The notes under the pieces: model-generated | What the model saw: only the letters and a program-made list of their open reading frames with translations | Database searches by the model: none | Told to the model about the DNA's origin: nothing | DNA from: Pantoea sp. WMus005 | GTDB taxonomy: Bacteria > Pseudomonadota > Gammaproteobacteria > Enterobacterales > Enterobacteriaceae | DNA: 64,000 bases | NCBI RefSeq assembly: GCF_013415305.1 | Contig: NZ_JACBXU010000002.1 | Span: 310,001 to 374,000 of the forward strand | Direction of reading: 5' to 3' | Shown: positions 34,655 to 45,461 of the stretch, one piece after another | Numbering within the stretch: the first letter of the stretch is position 1 | Layout: every line of letters begins with the position of its first letter | Program-made: the position numbers and the translations under genes

Positions 34655-35536
34655 TTAGCTGGCTTCGGTCTGGCGGCGAATAGGAATCAGATATTCGCAA
34701 CGGATCTCAGTCGGTGGCTCATTGCGCTTTTTACCACCATGGGTATAAAAGCGTTCGATATCCTGTCCCGCACGACGGGTCAGCCCCAGCGTTGGCATGC
34801 AGGTGCCATAAAGTAACAGGATAAATTCCTGGAGATTGACGCGCGGACCATTAAACGTGAACTGCACATAGTCGCCCGCTTCCAGAATAACCTTCTGGCC
34901 GGAATGCAGGTTCACCGCGCTGTCAGCTGGCACCGCAGTGGTGTAAAGAATCTCCTGCTCGTCATCTTTTTCCTGGCTGGCTCGCACCTGATGCAGGCCA
35001 TAGAGCACCGGCGGAATCGTGTCCGTTTCCAGCAGGAACTGCTTCCAGAAGTGTATTCGCATCTCGTCGCGGTAGCTGGAAATCTGCTCCAGAATACAGG
35101 TGTAGTTCTGGGTTTGTCCCACCAGCACCGTTTCCGGCAAAGTGACAAAAGCCGGTTCCGGCTGTGTCTCATCGTCCAGGCGAATCGGGGGACGAATACC
35201 GAATGAGTTCCATTCGGAAGAACGACGATACCAGGCCGGTGTCTGAGCAAACTGTTTCTTGAATGCGCGAGTAAAAGTCTGTTGTGAATCAAAACGATAC
35301 TGCAGCGCGATATCCAGAATCGGACGGCTGGTCAGGCGCAGCGCCACGGCGGCTTTAGACAGACGACGGGCACGGATATAGGCGCCGATTGCGTGTCCGG
35401 TCACGTCTTTGAACATCCTCTGTAAATGCCATTTAGAGTAACCCGCTTTCTGGGCAACATTGTCCAGCGAAAGGGGTTGATCCAGATGGCTCTCCAGCCA
35501 GACAAGCAAATCGCGAATGATACCGGCTTGGTCCAT
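34655..35536 (-). CDS. rob: Right origin-binding transcriptional activator Rob
   Basis: An AraC/XylS activator of the mar-sox-rob regulon (efflux, stress and solvent tolerance) that also binds near oriC. The 293-residue protein has two N-terminal helix-turn-helix motifs (LSLDNVAQKAGYSKWHLQRMFKDVTGHAIG and PILDIALQYRFDSQQTFTRAFKKQFAQTPAWYRR, within residues 22-106) and a C-terminal GyrI-like effector domain (about 120-290) that binds bile salts and fatty acids in E. coli. Both domains are intact. Confidence 0.96.
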   Translation of the reverse strand: MDQAGIIRDLLVWLESHLDQPLSLDNVAQKAGYSKWHLQRMFKDVTGHAIGAYIRARRLSKAAVALRLTSRPILDIALQYRFDSQQTFTRAFKKQFAQTPAWYRRSSEWNSFGIRPPIRLDDETQPEPAFVTLPETVLVGQTQNYTCILEQISSYRDEMRIHFWKQFLLETDTIPPVLYGLHQVRASQEKDDEQEILYTTAVPADSAVNLHSGQKVILEAGDYVQFTFNGPRVNLQEFILLLYGTCMPTLGLTRRAGQDIERFYTHGGKKRNEPPTEIRCEYLIPIRRQTEAS

Positions 35537-35730
35537 AAAACATCCTCATACTCTGGTGGTACAGCTAAAAGCATTCGAAGAATATTAGCACTCATTGCTC
35601 AAAAGACGTGGGCCGTTTCTCGGGGAAGATTGTGCTAAATCAGTACGGGCTAAAACCCGTTTTGGTTTGGTCATTGTATCGATTAACAGTACATTACATT
35701 CTCATCTATTCCATTTGCAATGGTAACTCC

Positions 35731-36204
35731 ATGACAATATCCCGACTTATGATCGCTGCGCTGACCACGCTGACCTTTTCCAGCCCACTTTTTGCCGAAC
35801 AGATTGGCTCTGTTGATACGGTGTTCAAGATATTCGGGCCTGACCATAAGATTGTTGTTGAAGCTTTCGATGACCCGGACGTTAAAAATGTAACCTGTTA
35901 TATCAGCCGGGCGAAAACCGGAGGTATTAAAGGCGGACTGGGTCTGGCAGAGGATACCTCTGATGCCGCGATTTCCTGCCAGCAGGTGGGTCCGGTCGAA
36001 CTGAGTGATAAAATTGCGCAGGGCAAAGCGGAGGGTGAGGTGGTATTCCGCCAGCGCACCTCTCTGATTTTCAAGAAGCTGCAGGTTGTACGCTTCTTCG
36101 ACAAAAAGCGCAACGCCCTGGTTTACCTGACCTACTCCGATAAAGTGGTCGATGGCTCACCGAAAAACGCGCTCAGCGCCGTGCCGATTATGCCCTGGCA
36201 CTGA
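35731..36204 (+). CDS. creA: CreA family periplasmic protein
   Basis: A 157-residue protein of the same length as E. coli CreA. Residues 1-22 form a signal peptide ([22 protein letters not shown]), followed by [57 protein letters not shown], the CreA core. Molecular function unknown. The ATG at 35731 is chosen because it starts the signal peptide; a longer in-frame reading from 35608 runs through AT-rich promoter DNA. creBCD, which follow creA in E. coli, are absent: arcA comes next. Confidence 0.93.
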   Translation: MTISRLMIAALTTLTFSSPLFAEQIGSVDTVFKIFGPDHKIVVEAFDDPDVKNVTCYISRAKTGGIKGGLGLAEDTSDAAISCQQVGPVELSDKIAQGKAEGEVVFRQRTSLIFKKLQVVRFFDKKRNALVYLTYSDKVVDGSPKNALSAVPIMPWH

Positions 36205-36225
36205 TAATGCCATGGTACTGAGCAC

Positions 36226-36254
36226 AAAAAAAACGCCCGCAGGGGCGTTTTTTT
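36226..36254. terminator. Bidirectional terminator between creA and arcA
   Basis: Stem CGCCC with GGGCG, loop GCAG, extended by eight A on the left pairing with seven T on the right. It suits both convergent genes. Confidence 0.92.
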
Positions 36255-36275
36255 ATTGGCTGCGCCTGACTCCGT

Positions 36276-36992
36276 TTACTCGTGCAGGTCGCCGCAGAAA
36301 CGATAACCTTCACCATGAATGGTGGCGATGATTTCTGGCGTGTCCGGCATGGATTCGAAATGCTTGCGGATACGACGGATGGTGACATCGACGGTGCGAT
36401 CGTGTGGCTTAAGGTCGCGGCCGGTCATTTTCTTCAGCAGATCGGCACGGGTCTGAATCTTGCCCGGATTTTCACAGAAGTGCAGCATGGCGCGGAACTC
36501 ACTGCGTGGCAGTTTGTAGTGTTCGCCGTTGGGATTAATCAGTGAGCGGCTGTTGATATCCAGCTCCCAGCCATTGAATTTGTAGCTTTCTACCTGACGT
36601 CGCTCTTCGCCTGGCATCGCCAGATTCATGGTGCGCGATAGCAGGTTACGGGCTCGAATGGTCAGCTCACGCGGATTAAACGGTTTGGTGATGTAATCGT
36701 CGGCGCCAATTTCCAGACCAAGAATTTTATCGACTTCGTTGTCACGGCCGGTCAGGAACATCAGGGCGACATTGGCCTGCTCACGCAGTTCACGTGCCAG
36801 CAACAGGCCGTTTTTACCGGGCAGGTTGATGTCCATGATGACCAGGTTAACGTCATTGTCAGTCAGCACCTGATGCATTTCAGCACCATCAGTCGCCTCA
36901 TACACCACATAACCTTCCGCCTCAAAAATACTCTTGAGGGTATTACGCGTGACCAGTTCGTCTTCAACGATAAGAATGTGCGGGGTCTGCAT
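36276..36992 (-). CDS. arcA: Aerobic respiration control response regulator ArcA
   Basis: OmpR-family response regulator that, phosphorylated by ArcB under low oxygen, represses aerobic respiration and TCA genes. The 238-residue protein has a receiver domain with the phospho-Asp in [12 protein letters not shown] (about residue 54), TGRD and ITKPF, and a C-terminal winged helix ([15 protein letters not shown] to [12 protein letters not shown]). E. coli ArcA has 238 residues. The long leader contains an FNR box. Confidence 0.98.
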   Translation of the reverse strand: MQTPHILIVEDELVTRNTLKSIFEAEGYVVYEATDGAEMHQVLTDNDVNLVIMDINLPGKNGLLLARELREQANVALMFLTGRDNEVDKILGLEIGADDYITKPFNPRELTIRARNLLSRTMNLAMPGEERRQVESYKFNGWELDINSRSLINPNGEHYKLPRSEFRAMLHFCENPGKIQTRADLLKKMTGRDLKPHDRTVDVTIRRIRKHFESMPDTPEIIATIHGEGYRFCGDLHE

Positions 36993-37603
36993 GTTTAGCT
37001 ACCTAAAATTTGCCAACAAATTGAAAACAGGGCGTACAGCGGTATGGCGTTATCCATCATCGAGAGCGGTGGGCCGCGCAGAACCGTTGTACGAAATCAT
37101 ATTTTGATAAGCCATCTATCAACGTCAACAACAGTATTAGCTCAGCCAGTCAGGATGAAAATTGCATGCCCCGGGCGTTAATGATTATGGCGCATATCCT
37201 AACTGTATTAACAGCAACCTAACAGCACCAACTACAACCGATAAGCATAAAAACAACGCTTCGTTGACTTATATCAAATGCAATTGTAGCACGTTAACAC
37301 TTTTGTGAAAAACTTCTAGCAGATTGCCTGTTTAGCTCACAAAAAGCTTCATTTTCGTTACATTTATTGCGCTTGCGAGCCAAAATAAAACCCGCTGGAA
37401 ATCACATATTATCTTATTGAAATTAAATGAATAAATAACGATTTCTTTAATAATCATGGTTTCAATGCTAAAAAGATTCAGGCAACTACTTTTAACCGGT
37501 TTTAACATCGTTAACACACGATTTTCTTATTAGCTTCTGACACCGGAATCATTAACAGCCATGTTAATATGACGTTATCTAAATAGACCAATGGACCACA
37601 TAT
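36993..37603. other. AT-rich intergenic region upstream of arcA and yjtD
   Basis: A 611-base stretch without a supportable gene. It holds the arcA leader and promoter region (with the FNR box at 37264-37277) and, from about 37325, a strongly AT-rich tract leading to yjtD. I could not recognise a yjjY homologue. AT-rich promoter zones like this often bind H-NS or IHF, but I see no clear site. Confidence 0.6.
37264..37277. promoter_or_regulatory. FNR box upstream of arcA
   Basis: TTGAC-TTAT-ATCAA differs from the FNR consensus TTGAT-N4-ATCAA by one base. It lies 272 bases before the arcA start. In E. coli FNR activates arcA under anaerobiosis, so this site has a known counterpart. Confidence 0.75.
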
Positions 37604-38308
37604 ATGCTTTTTCCCCTGATTCTCGTCTCGCCTGCGCGGCCAGAAAATATCGGCGCTGCGGCGCGTGCCATGAAAACGATGGGATTCAGCCAGCTGCGTA
37701 TTGTGGCCAGCGATGCCTGGCAGGATCCCGCTGCGCGTCGGGTGGCGCATGGTGCGGGTGAGATCCTCGATAACGTTCAGACCTTTGCCACCCTGGCTGA
37801 CGCGTTAGCGGATATCGATTTTTCGGTGGCAACTACCGCGCGCAGCCGGGCAAAGTTTCGCTACTACGCTACACCGGAGCAGGTTGAAACGCAGCTGCTG
37901 GAGAAACGCCAGTGGGTCAACAGCATGGCGCTGGTGTTTGGCCGTGAAGATAGCGGACTGACCAACGAGGAACTGGAGCAGGTCGACCTGCTGACCGGCA
38001 TCCCGATGGCGAATGACTATCCTTCACTGAATCTCGGTCAGGCGGTGATGGTTTACTGCTACCAGCTGTCGAAGCTGAACCAGGTTGAGGCACCGGTTGC
38101 CTCGGCTGCCGATGGGCAGCAGTTGCAGGCGCTGCGTCAGCGTTTTCATCAGCTGCTGGCGCAATTGGGGGTCAGTGATGATGAGAAGCTGTCAGACTGG
38201 ATCGACCAGCGGACAGGCCTGCTTGAACAGCGCGACAGTGCGATGCTCCATCGTCTGCTGCACGACATTGAAAAAAAACTCACAGATAAATCCTCGGCAA
38301 AAAGCTGA
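37604..38308 (+). CDS. yjtD: SPOUT family tRNA/rRNA methyltransferase YjtD (LasT)
   Basis: A 234-residue TrmH/SpoU-class RNA methyltransferase related to TrmJ. The three SPOUT motifs are visible: NIGAAARAMKTMGF (about 15-28), VFGREDSGLTNEELEQ (about 110-125) and SLNLGQAVMVYCYQL (about 142-156), which form the trefoil knot that binds SAM. The RNA target is unknown. As in E. coli it lies between arcA and the thr operon. Confidence 0.88.
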   Translation: MLFPLILVSPARPENIGAAARAMKTMGFSQLRIVASDAWQDPAARRVAHGAGEILDNVQTFATLADALADIDFSVATTARSRAKFRYYATPEQVETQLLEKRQWVNSMALVFGREDSGLTNEELEQVDLLTGIPMANDYPSLNLGQAVMVYCYQLSKLNQVEAPVASAADGQQLQALRQRFHQLLAQLGVSDDEKLSDWIDQRTGLLEQRDSAMLHRLLHDIEKKLTDKSSAKS

Positions 38309-38422
38309 TTTTACAGCCACAGATCGCAGGGAATTTCTGGATCGCAAACGATCGAACACTGTTTTACGATTTCACCGGTGGCTGTGCGCAGTGGTGAAAA
38401 ACTGTCCTCCGGACAAATCGGG

Positions 38423-38451
38423 TTGACTTAACGTGCGCTTTGCTTTACTTC
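38423..38451 (+). promoter_or_regulatory. Likely thr operon promoter
   Basis: -35 TTGACT at 38423-38428, then a 17-base spacer and a weak -10 TACTTC at 38446-38451. The thrL ATG is 46 bases further on. The -35 is good, the -10 poor, so the exact start is uncertain. Confidence 0.45.
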
Positions 38452-38496
38452 TGGAGGCAAGACGGACAGACAAAAACAGACAGAAAATAAATCTAA

Positions 38497-38565
38497 ATGC
38501 GTAAAATCAGCCTGAACACCACAATTATTACCACCACCATTACCACAGGTAACGGTGCGGGCTGA
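38497..38565 (+). CDS. thrL: thr operon leader peptide ThrL
   Basis: A 22-codon leader, [11 protein letters not shown] to TTGNGAG, with seven Thr codons and four Ile codons among the 22. Ribosome stalling on these codons when charged Thr- or Ile-tRNA is scarce opens the attenuator and lets transcription enter thrABC. The ending GNGAG matches E. coli thrL. Confidence 0.95.
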   Translation: MRKISLNTTIITTTITTGNGAG

Positions 38566-38583
38566 CGCATACAGGAAAAACAG

Positions 38584-38621
38584 AAAAAAAGCCCGCACCT
38601 AACCAGTGCGGGCTTTTTTTT
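38584..38621 (+). terminator. thr operon attenuator
   Basis: Stem GCCCGCAC with GTGCGGGC and a seven-base loop, flanked by seven A on the left and eight T on the right. It begins 18 bases after the thrL stop and ends 27 bases before thrA. Confidence 0.93.
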
Positions 38622-38648
38622 CGGCTTAAATTCAGGAGAGTTTATATC

Positions 38649-41111
38649 ATGCGAGTGCTGAAATTCGGCGGGACCTCGGTAGCGAATGCGGAACGTTTTC
38701 TTCGCGTCGCTGACATTCTGGAAAGTAATGCGCAACAAGGACAGGTTGCAACCGTGCTCTCTGCGCCAGCAAAGATCACTAACCATCTGGTGGCGATGAT
38801 TGAAAAAACCATCAGTGGTCAGGATGCTCTGCCGAATATCAGCGACGCTGAACGCATCTTCAGCGAGCTGCTGCAGGGACTGGCTGACGCTCAGCCGGGT
38901 TTTGAGTTTGACAGACTCAAAACCCGTGTTGATCTTGAGTTTGCGCAGCTGAAGCAGGTACTGCACGGCATCAGCCTGCTGGGACAGTGCCCGGATAGCG
39001 TCAACGCAGCGATTATCTGTCGTGGTGAAAAGCTCTCGATTGCGATCATGGAAGCGCTGCTGCAGGCGCGCGGCCATGAAGTCAGCGTGATCGACCCGGT
39101 GGAGAAGTTGCTGGCAATTGGTCACTATCTCGAATCCACGGTTGATATCGCCGAATCGACCCGTCGCATTGAAGCGAGCCAGATCCCCCCGCAGAACATG
39201 ATCCTGATGGCTGGCTTTACTGCCGGTAACGAGCGTGGCGAACTGGTGGTGCTGGGCCGTAACGGTTCAGACTATTCTGCTGCCGTGCTGGCCGCCTGTC
39301 TGCGCGCCGACTGCTGTGAAATCTGGACTGATGTGGATGGCGTCTATACCTGCGATCCGCGTCAGGTACCGGATGCGCGTCTGCTGAAGTCGATGTCCTA
39401 TCAGGAGGCGATGGAACTCTCCTATTTCGGTGCCAAAGTGCTGCATCCCCGCACCATCGCGCCCATTGCCCAGTTCCAGATCCCGTGCCTGATCAAAAAT
39501 ACCGCCAATCCACAGGCGCCCGGCACCCTGATTGGTGCGGAAGGGGAGCAGGATGAAAGCCCGGTAAAAGGCATCACCAACCTGAATAACATGGCGATGG
39601 TGAACGTCTCCGGTCCCGGCATGAAAGGGATGGTTGGAATGGCGGCGAGAGTCTTTGCGGCCATGTCGCGCACCGGCATCTCAGTCGTGCTGATCACCCA
39701 ATCCTCTTCTGAATACAGCATCAGTTTCTGCGTGCCGCAGAGCGAGCTGGCGCGGGCGCGTCATGTACTGGAAGAAGAGTTCTACCTGGAGCTGAAAGAT
39801 GGCCTGCTTGATCCGCTGGATATCATTGAAAACCTGGCGGTGATTTCGGTGGTAGGCGATGGCATGCGCACTCTGCGCGGCATCTCGGCGAAATTCTTCT
39901 CGGCGCTGGCTCGCGCCAATATCAACATCGTTGCGATTGCGCAGGGCTCTTCAGAGCGTTCTATCTCGGTCGTGGTGAACAATGACGAAGTGATCACTGG
40001 CGTGCGCGTGGTGCATCAGATGCTGTTCGCCACCGATCAGGTGATCGAGGTGTTTGTGGTTGGTGTCGGCGGTGTCGGCGGTGCGCTGCTGGATCAGTTG
40101 CATCGCCAGCAGGCGTGGCTGAAGAAAAAGCATATCGACCTGCGCGTGTGCGGCATCGCTAACTCACATGCGCTGCTAACCCACGTCCACGGCATCGATT
40201 TAACCAACTGGCAGTCGGCATTAGCTGAAGCGAAAGAGCCCTTTAATCTGGGCCGTCTGACTCGTCTGGTGAAAGAGTATCATCTGCTCAATCCGGTGAT
40301 TGTGGATTGCACCTCCAGCCAGGCTGTTGCCGATCAGTATGCGGATTTCCTCAGCGAAGGCTTCCACGTGGTGACGCCGAACAAAAAGGCCAACACCTCC
40401 TCCTGGAATTACTATCAGCAGATGCGCGCCGCCGCGGCCAAATCGCGTCGTAAATTTCTTTATGATACCAACGTTGGTGCCGGACTGCCGGTCATCGAAA
40501 ATCTACAGAACCTGATGAACGCGGGTGATGAACTGCTGCGCTTCTCCGGTATCCTCTCTGGCTCGCTGTCATTTATCTTCGGCAAGCTGGATGAAGGGGT
40601 TTCGCTGTCGCAGGCAACTAACATGGCGCGTGAGATGGGCTTTACCGAACCCGATCCGCGGGACGATCTGGCTGGCACCGATGTGGCGCGTAAGCTGCTC
40701 ATTCTTGCGCGTGAAGCGGGTCATCAGCTGGAGTTGAGTGATATTGAGATCGAACCGCTGCTGCCCGCCAGCCTGACCGAAATTCAGGATGTTGATCAGT
40801 TTATGCAGCGTCTGCCCGAACTCGATAACGCCTTTGCTGACCGCGTTGCACAAGCGCAGAATGAGGGCAAAGTCCTGCGTTACGTGGGCGTGATCGAAGA
40901 GGGTGGCGTCTGTAAAGTGAAGATCGACGCCGTTGACGGCAACGATCCGCTCTATAAAGTGAAAAACGGCGAAAACGCCCTGGCGTTTTACAGTCGCTAC
41001 TATCAACCGATTCCGCTGGTGCTTCGCGGATACGGTGCAGGAAATGATGTCACAGCGGCCGGTGTCTTTGCCGATCTGCTGCGTACGCTGTCATGGAAGT
41101 TGGGAGTTTAA
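38649..41111 (+). CDS. thrA: Bifunctional aspartokinase I / homoserine dehydrogenase I
   Basis: Catalyses the first and third steps of the threonine branch from aspartate. The 820-residue protein (same length as E. coli) has an aspartokinase ([13 protein letters not shown] at residues 5-17, [18 protein letters not shown]), two ACT domains that bind threonine for feedback inhibition (about 310-460), and homoserine dehydrogenase ([17 protein letters not shown] at about 465 for [13 protein letters not shown] and SGSLSFIFG). First gene of thrABC, behind the attenuator. Confidence 0.98.
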   Translation: MRVLKFGGTSVANAERFLRVADILESNAQQGQVATVLSAPAKITNHLVAMIEKTISGQDALPNISDAERIFSELLQGLADAQPGFEFDRLKTRVDLEFAQLKQVLHGISLLGQCPDSVNAAIICRGEKLSIAIMEALLQARGHEVSVIDPVEKLLAIGHYLESTVDIAESTRRIEASQIPPQNMILMAGFTAGNERGELVVLGRNGSDYSAAVLAACLRADCCEIWTDVDGVYTCDPRQVPDARLLKSMSYQEAMELSYFGAKVLHPRTIAPIAQFQIPCLIKNTANPQAPGTLIGAEGEQDESPVKGITNLNNMAMVNVSGPGMKGMVGMAARVFAAMSRTGISVVLITQSSSEYSISFCVPQSELARARHVLEEEFYLELKDGLLDPLDIIENLAVISVVGDGMRTLRGISAKFFSALARANINIVAIAQGSSERSISVVVNNDEVITGVRVVHQMLFATDQVIEVFVVGVGGVGGALLDQLHRQQAWLKKKHIDLRVCGIANSHALLTHVHGIDLTNWQSALAEAKEPFNLGRLTRLVKEYHLLNPVIVDCTSSQAVADQYADFLSEGFHVVTPNKKANTSSWNYYQQMRAAAAKSRRKFLYDTNVGAGLPVIENLQNLMNAGDELLRFSGILSGSLSFIFGKLDEGVSLSQATNMAREMGFTEPDPRDDLAGTDVARKLLILAREAGHQLELSDIEIEPLLPASLTEIQDVDQFMQRLPELDNAFADRVAQAQNEGKVLRYVGVIEEGGVCKVKIDAVDGNDPLYKVKNGENALAFYSRYYQPIPLVLRGYGAGNDVTAAGVFADLLRTLSWKLGV

Positions 41112-41113
41112 AC

Positions 41114-42043
41114 ATGGTAAAAATTTACGCACCAGCCTCGATCGGTAACGTCAGCGTCGGCTTCGATGTGCTGGGCGCGGCGGTATCGCCGGTAGATGGC
41201 TCCCTGCTGGGTGACTGTGTCTCTGTGGAAGCAGCTGAGCAGTTTTCACTGACCAACGCTGGTCGTTTTGTCAGTAAGCTGCCCGCCGATCCCAAAGAGA
41301 ATATTGTTTATCAGTGCTGGCAACTTTTCTGCGAGACGGTGGGCAAAGAGATCCCGGTGGCGATGACCCTGGAGAAGAATATGCCCATCGGCTCCGGTCT
41401 GGGTTCCAGCGCCTGCTCGGTGGTGGCCGGTTTAATGGCGATGAACGAATTCTGCGGCAAGCCACTCAGCGACAGCAAGCTATTAACGCTGATGGGCGAG
41501 CTGGAAGGGCGGATCTCCGGCAGCGTACATTATGATAATGTCGCTCCCTGCTTCCTCGGAGGCATTCAGCTGATGCTGCAGGAGAATGACATCATCAGCC
41601 AGGCGGTGCCGGGCTTTGATGACTGGCTGTGGGTGATGGCTTATCCGGGCATTAAAGTGTCCACCGCTGAAGCGCGCGCCATCTTACCGGCGCAGTACCG
41701 CAAAGAGGACTGTATCAAACATGGCCGCTTGCTGGCTGGCTTCATTCACGCCTGCCATACGCGTCAGCCGCAGCTGGCAGCTAAACTTATGCAGGATGTG
41801 ATTGCCGAACCTTACCGGACCCGGCTGCTGCCAGGCTTCGCCGAGGCGCGGCAGGCCGCTAAAGATATTGGCGCACTGGCGTGCGGTATCTCAGGCTCTG
41901 GTCCGACACTTTTCGCCGTTTGCAACCAGATTGAAACGGCACAGCGGATGGCTGACTGGCTGAGCCAGCACTATCTGCAGAATGATGAAGGCTTCGTCCA
42001 TATCTGCCGCCTCGACACGGCTGGCGCACGACAATTGGGATAA
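41114..42043 (+). CDS. thrB: Homoserine kinase
   Basis: Phosphorylates homoserine to O-phosphohomoserine. The 309-residue GHMP kinase begins [24 protein letters not shown] and carries the ATP loop [20 protein letters not shown] at about 90-109 and [15 protein letters not shown] near the end. The ATG at 41114 is two bases after the thrA stop; an in-frame start at 41093 lies inside thrA and is not needed. Confidence 0.97.
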   Translation: MVKIYAPASIGNVSVGFDVLGAAVSPVDGSLLGDCVSVEAAEQFSLTNAGRFVSKLPADPKENIVYQCWQLFCETVGKEIPVAMTLEKNMPIGSGLGSSACSVVAGLMAMNEFCGKPLSDSKLLTLMGELEGRISGSVHYDNVAPCFLGGIQLMLQENDIISQAVPGFDDWLWVMAYPGIKVSTAEARAILPAQYRKEDCIKHGRLLAGFIHACHTRQPQLAAKLMQDVIAEPYRTRLLPGFAEARQAAKDIGALACGISGSGPTLFAVCNQIETAQRMADWLSQHYLQNDEGFVHICRLDTAGARQLG

Positions 42044-42046
42044 CGC

Positions 42047-43330
42047 ATGAAACTCTACAATCTGAAGGATCACAACGAGCAGGTCAGCTTCGCCCAGGCG
42101 GTGAAACAGGGTCTGGGATCACAGCAGGGTCTGTTCTTTCCGCTGGAACTGCCAGAGTTTGAACTGACCGACATCGACGCGATGCTGGAGATGGATTTTG
42201 TCAGCCGCAGCAGCAAAATTCTCTCGGCTTTTATTGGTGACGAGATTCCGGCCCAGCAGTTGCATGAGCGTGTTAACGCCGCGTTTGCCTTCCCGGCCCC
42301 GGTGAAAGCCGTCAGCGAAGATATCGCCTGTCTGGAGCTTTTCCACGGCCCGACGCTGGCATTTAAAGATTTTGGCGGCCGTTTTATGGCGCAGATGCTG
42401 TCATATTTCTCAGGCTCAGATGAGCAGATCACCATTCTGACCGCGACCTCCGGTGACACCGGTGCGGCCGTGGCGCACGCTTTCTACGGCATGAAGAACG
42501 TGCGCGTGGTGATCCTCTATCCGCAGGGCAAAATCAGTCCGCTGCAGGAGAAACTCTTTTGTACGCTGGGCGGCAACATTGAAACTATCGCTATCGACGG
42601 CGATTTCGATGCCTGCCAGTCGCTGGTCAAACAGGCATTTGATGATGAAGAGCTGAAGCGGGCGATTGGCCTGAACTCGGCTAACTCCATCAACATCAGC
42701 CGCCTGCTGGCGCAGATCTGCTACTACTTTGAAGCGGTCGCGCAGCTGCCACAGGAAAAACGCAATCAGCTGGTTGTCTCCGTGCCAAGTGGCAACTTTG
42801 GTGATTTGACCGCCGGTCTGCTGGCGAAATCGCTGGGCCTGCCGATCAAACGCTTTATCGCTGCCACCAACGCCAACGACACGGTGCCGCGCTTCCTGGG
42901 CAACGGCGAGTGGCAGCCAAACCTGACTGTCTCTACGCTGTCGAATGCGATGGACGTCAGCCAGCCTAACAACTGGCCACGTGTGGAAGAGCTGTTCCGC
43001 CGTAAAACCTGGCGCTTAACCGATCTGGCCTGTGGTGCAGTCACTGATGAGACCACTCGCGCCGCAATGCGTGAACTGGCAGAGATTGGCTACGTTTCCG
43101 AGCCACATGCTGCCATCGCCTGGCGTCTGCTGCGCGATCAGCTGCAGGAAGGGGAGTATGGTGTGTTCCTCGGAACGGCGCATCCGGCGAAATTCCGTGA
43201 AAGCGTGGAAGCGATCCTTGAGCAGACCCTGACGCTGCCGCCAGAGTTAGCGGAGCGCGCCGACCTTCCGTTGCTGTCGCACAAGATGAAGGGTGATTTC
43301 GCCTCGCTGCGGGCGTTCCTGCTGAAGTAG
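42047..43330 (+). CDS. thrC: Threonine synthase
   Basis: PLP enzyme that converts O-phosphohomoserine to threonine, the last step of the pathway. The 427-residue protein has the PLP lysine in GPTLAFKDFGGRFMAQ (about residue 107), TSGDTGAAVAHAF and SVPSGNFGDLTAG. It begins three bases after thrB and is followed by a hairpin. Confidence 0.98.
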   Translation: MKLYNLKDHNEQVSFAQAVKQGLGSQQGLFFPLELPEFELTDIDAMLEMDFVSRSSKILSAFIGDEIPAQQLHERVNAAFAFPAPVKAVSEDIACLELFHGPTLAFKDFGGRFMAQMLSYFSGSDEQITILTATSGDTGAAVAHAFYGMKNVRVVILYPQGKISPLQEKLFCTLGGNIETIAIDGDFDACQSLVKQAFDDEELKRAIGLNSANSINISRLLAQICYYFEAVAQLPQEKRNQLVVSVPSGNFGDLTAGLLAKSLGLPIKRFIAATNANDTVPRFLGNGEWQPNLTVSTLSNAMDVSQPNNWPRVEELFRRKTWRLTDLACGAVTDETTRAAMRELAEIGYVSEPHAAIAWRLLRDQLQEGEYGVFLGTAHPAKFRESVEAILEQTLTLPPELAERADLPLLSHKMKGDFASLRAFLLK

Positions 43331-43339
43331 TGCGGTGAA

Positions 43340-43363
43340 AGGCTTCCCGGTTACGGGAAGCCT
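43340..43363 (+). terminator. Hairpin terminator after thrC
   Basis: A 10-bp perfect stem (AGGCTTCCCG with CGGGAAGCCT) and loop GTTA, nine bases after the thrC stop. Only a short T-poor tail follows, so efficiency is uncertain. Confidence 0.7.
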
Positions 43364-43399
43364 GCTTGTGATGTGAAAAACACAGTGCGCGCGGGGGAG

Positions 43400-44173
43400 T
43401 TATTGCTCCGCGCGCTTAAAGACGAGTTCACTCCCGCTGCTGCTTGCCCCGTCAAAACGATAGCCATCCACATCAAACGCCTTAAGCTGTTCCGGCTTTG
43501 TCAGGCGCTGCTGAATCACGTAGCGACTCATTAATCCACGCGCCTTTTTGGCATAGAAGCTAATCACTTTATAGCTGCCGTTTTTCTCGTCGAGGAACAC
43601 CGGCTTAATCATCTGTGCCTGCAGCTTCTTCGGCTTAACCGCCCTGAAATATTCGTCCGAGGCGAGGTTGATCAGCACCTCATCACCCTGTTCCGCCAGC
43701 GCGGTATTCAGCGTTTCAGTGATGAGATCGCCCCAGAAGGTGTAAAGGTCTTTGCCCGCTGGATTGGCCAGGCGAATGCCCATTTCAAGCCGGTAAGGTT
43801 GCATGAGATCGAGCGGACGCAGCACGCCATACAGGCCAGACAACATACGCAGATGCTGCTGAGCAAAATCGAAATCCTGATCGCTGAAGGTGTCGGCCTG
43901 CAGACCGGTGTAGACATCACCTTTAAACGTCAGGATCGCCTGACGGGCATTCTGAGGGGAAAAATCGGGGTGCCAGCTGTTAAACCGATCGGCATTGAGG
44001 TGCGCCAGTTTGTCGCTGATGCCCATTAACGAGGCGATGCTGGCGGGTGACAGATCGCGCGCAATCTCAATCAGCTGTTGTGACTTTTCTAACAGCGCAG
44101 GCTGGGTGAAACGCGTTGTCGCCAGCGGGCTTTCATAATCCAGCGTCTTGGCGGGAGAGATCACCATCAACAT
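43400..44173 (-). CDS. yaaA: Peroxide stress protein YaaA
   Basis: YaaA (UPF0246) limits intracellular free iron during hydrogen peroxide stress and is in the OxyR regulon of E. coli. The 257-residue protein starts [16 protein letters not shown] and has [22 protein letters not shown] and [20 protein letters not shown], all family signatures. Convergent with thrC and divergent from talB. The yaaJ gene that follows in E. coli is missing here. Confidence 0.95.
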   Translation of the reverse strand: MLMVISPAKTLDYESPLATTRFTQPALLEKSQQLIEIARDLSPASIASLMGISDKLAHLNADRFNSWHPDFSPQNARQAILTFKGDVYTGLQADTFSDQDFDFAQQHLRMLSGLYGVLRPLDLMQPYRLEMGIRLANPAGKDLYTFWGDLITETLNTALAEQGDEVLINLASDEYFRAVKPKKLQAQMIKPVFLDEKNGSYKVISFYAKKARGLMSRYVIQQRLTKPEQLKAFDVDGYRFDGASSSGSELVFKRAEQ

Positions 44174-44382
44174 AGTTGCTTCCTCGGTTAATGCCTGGTT
44201 TAACAGGGCATTGGCGGCTTATCAGGCTACGCAGTGTACCAAAAAAGCCGCAAAGAATGACGAATCACACCTATTTGTTCGCGCTATCGTAAACGGCATT
44301 CCCTGACCTTGCGCCACCGTTGCCGCGTGATATTATCGCAACAGCCTTTTTTCACACTGACAGTTAACTAAGAGAAAAGAAC

Positions 44383-45336
44383 ATGACGGACAAACTTACC
44401 TCCCTGCGTCAGCTCACTACCGTCGTCGCCGACACGGGTGATATCGCAGCTATGAAGCTGTATCAGCCACAAGACGCCACCACCAACCCTTCTCTGATTC
44501 TCAACGCCGCACAAATCCCTGAATACCGTAAACTGATCGATGAAGCGATTAGCTGGGCGCGTGAGCAGAGCAGCAACAAAGAAGAGCAGCTGCAGCTGGT
44601 TTCTGACAAGCTGGCCGTTAACATTGGTCTGGAAATTCTGAAACTGATCCCAGGCCGTATCTCGACTGAAGTCGATGCGCGCCTCTCTTACGACACTGAA
44701 GGCAGCATTGCTAAAGCCCGCAGCCTGATCAAACTCTACAATGATGCCGGTATCAGCAATGACCGCATCCTGATCAAACTGGCCTCTACCTGGCAGGGCA
44801 TCCGTGCTGCAGAGCAGCTGGAAAAAGAGGGTATCAACTGTAACCTGACCCTGCTGTTCTCCTTTGCTCAGGCGCGTGCCTGTGCCGAAGCGGGCGTGTT
44901 CCTGATCTCGCCGTTTGTTGGCCGTATCCTTGACTGGTATAAAGCCAACACCGATAAGAAAGAGTATGCCGCGCACGAAGATCCAGGCGTGGTTTCTGTT
45001 TCTGAAATCTACAACTACTACAAGCAGCACGGCTATGAAACCGTGGTGATGGGCGCGAGCTTCCGTAACGTCGGCGAAATCATCGAACTGGCTGGCTGTG
45101 ACCGTCTGACCATTTCTCCTGCGTTGCTGAAAGAGCTGGCAGAGAGCGAAGGTACCCTGGAGCGTAAACTGAGCTACAGCGGCGAAGTGAAAGCCCGTCC
45201 GGCCCGCATGACCGAGTCTGAGTTCCTGTGGCAGCACAACCAGGATCCTATGGCCGTTGCTAAGCTGGCAGAAGGTATCCGCAATTTTGCCGTTGATCAG
45301 GGCAAACTTGAGAAGATGCTGGCAGAACTGCTGTAA
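44383..45336 (+). CDS. talB: Transaldolase B
   Basis: Pentose phosphate pathway enzyme that moves a dihydroxyacetone unit between sedoheptulose-7-phosphate and glyceraldehyde-3-phosphate. The 317-residue protein shows [10 protein letters not shown] and the Schiff-base lysine in [14 protein letters not shown] (about residue 132), then [34 protein letters not shown] run of preferred codons suggests high expression. Followed by a terminator. Confidence 0.98.
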   Translation: MTDKLTSLRQLTTVVADTGDIAAMKLYQPQDATTNPSLILNAAQIPEYRKLIDEAISWAREQSSNKEEQLQLVSDKLAVNIGLEILKLIPGRISTEVDARLSYDTEGSIAKARSLIKLYNDAGISNDRILIKLASTWQGIRAAEQLEKEGINCNLTLLFSFAQARACAEAGVFLISPFVGRILDWYKANTDKKEYAAHEDPGVVSVSEIYNYYKQHGYETVVMGASFRNVGEIIELAGCDRLTISPALLKELAESEGTLERKLSYSGEVKARPARMTESEFLWQHNQDPMAVAKLAEGIRNFAVDQGKLEKMLAELL

Positions 45337-45343
45337 TCGGCTG

Positions 45344-45376
45344 ACCGTGGCGGCGCAGGCTGCCACGGTTTTCCCT
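45344..45376 (+). terminator. Rho-independent terminator after talB
   Basis: Stem ACCGTGGC with GCCACGGT, continued by a wobble pair and two GC pairs around a GCAG loop, followed by TTTTCCCTTTTC. It starts seven bases after the talB stop. Confidence 0.85.
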
Positions 45377-45461
45377 TTTCCGACCCTTTCACTTTATATT
45401 ATCCTCTCTGCTATTCCCCTTTTACTCCACCGCACCGCGGTAAATCACAGCGAAGCTAATC

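Noticed and set aside
37332-37517. 61-codon frame in the arcA-yjtD gap, considered as a yjjY counterpart
   Set aside because: It has AT-rich promoter-like composition and no resemblance to what I recall of YjjY.
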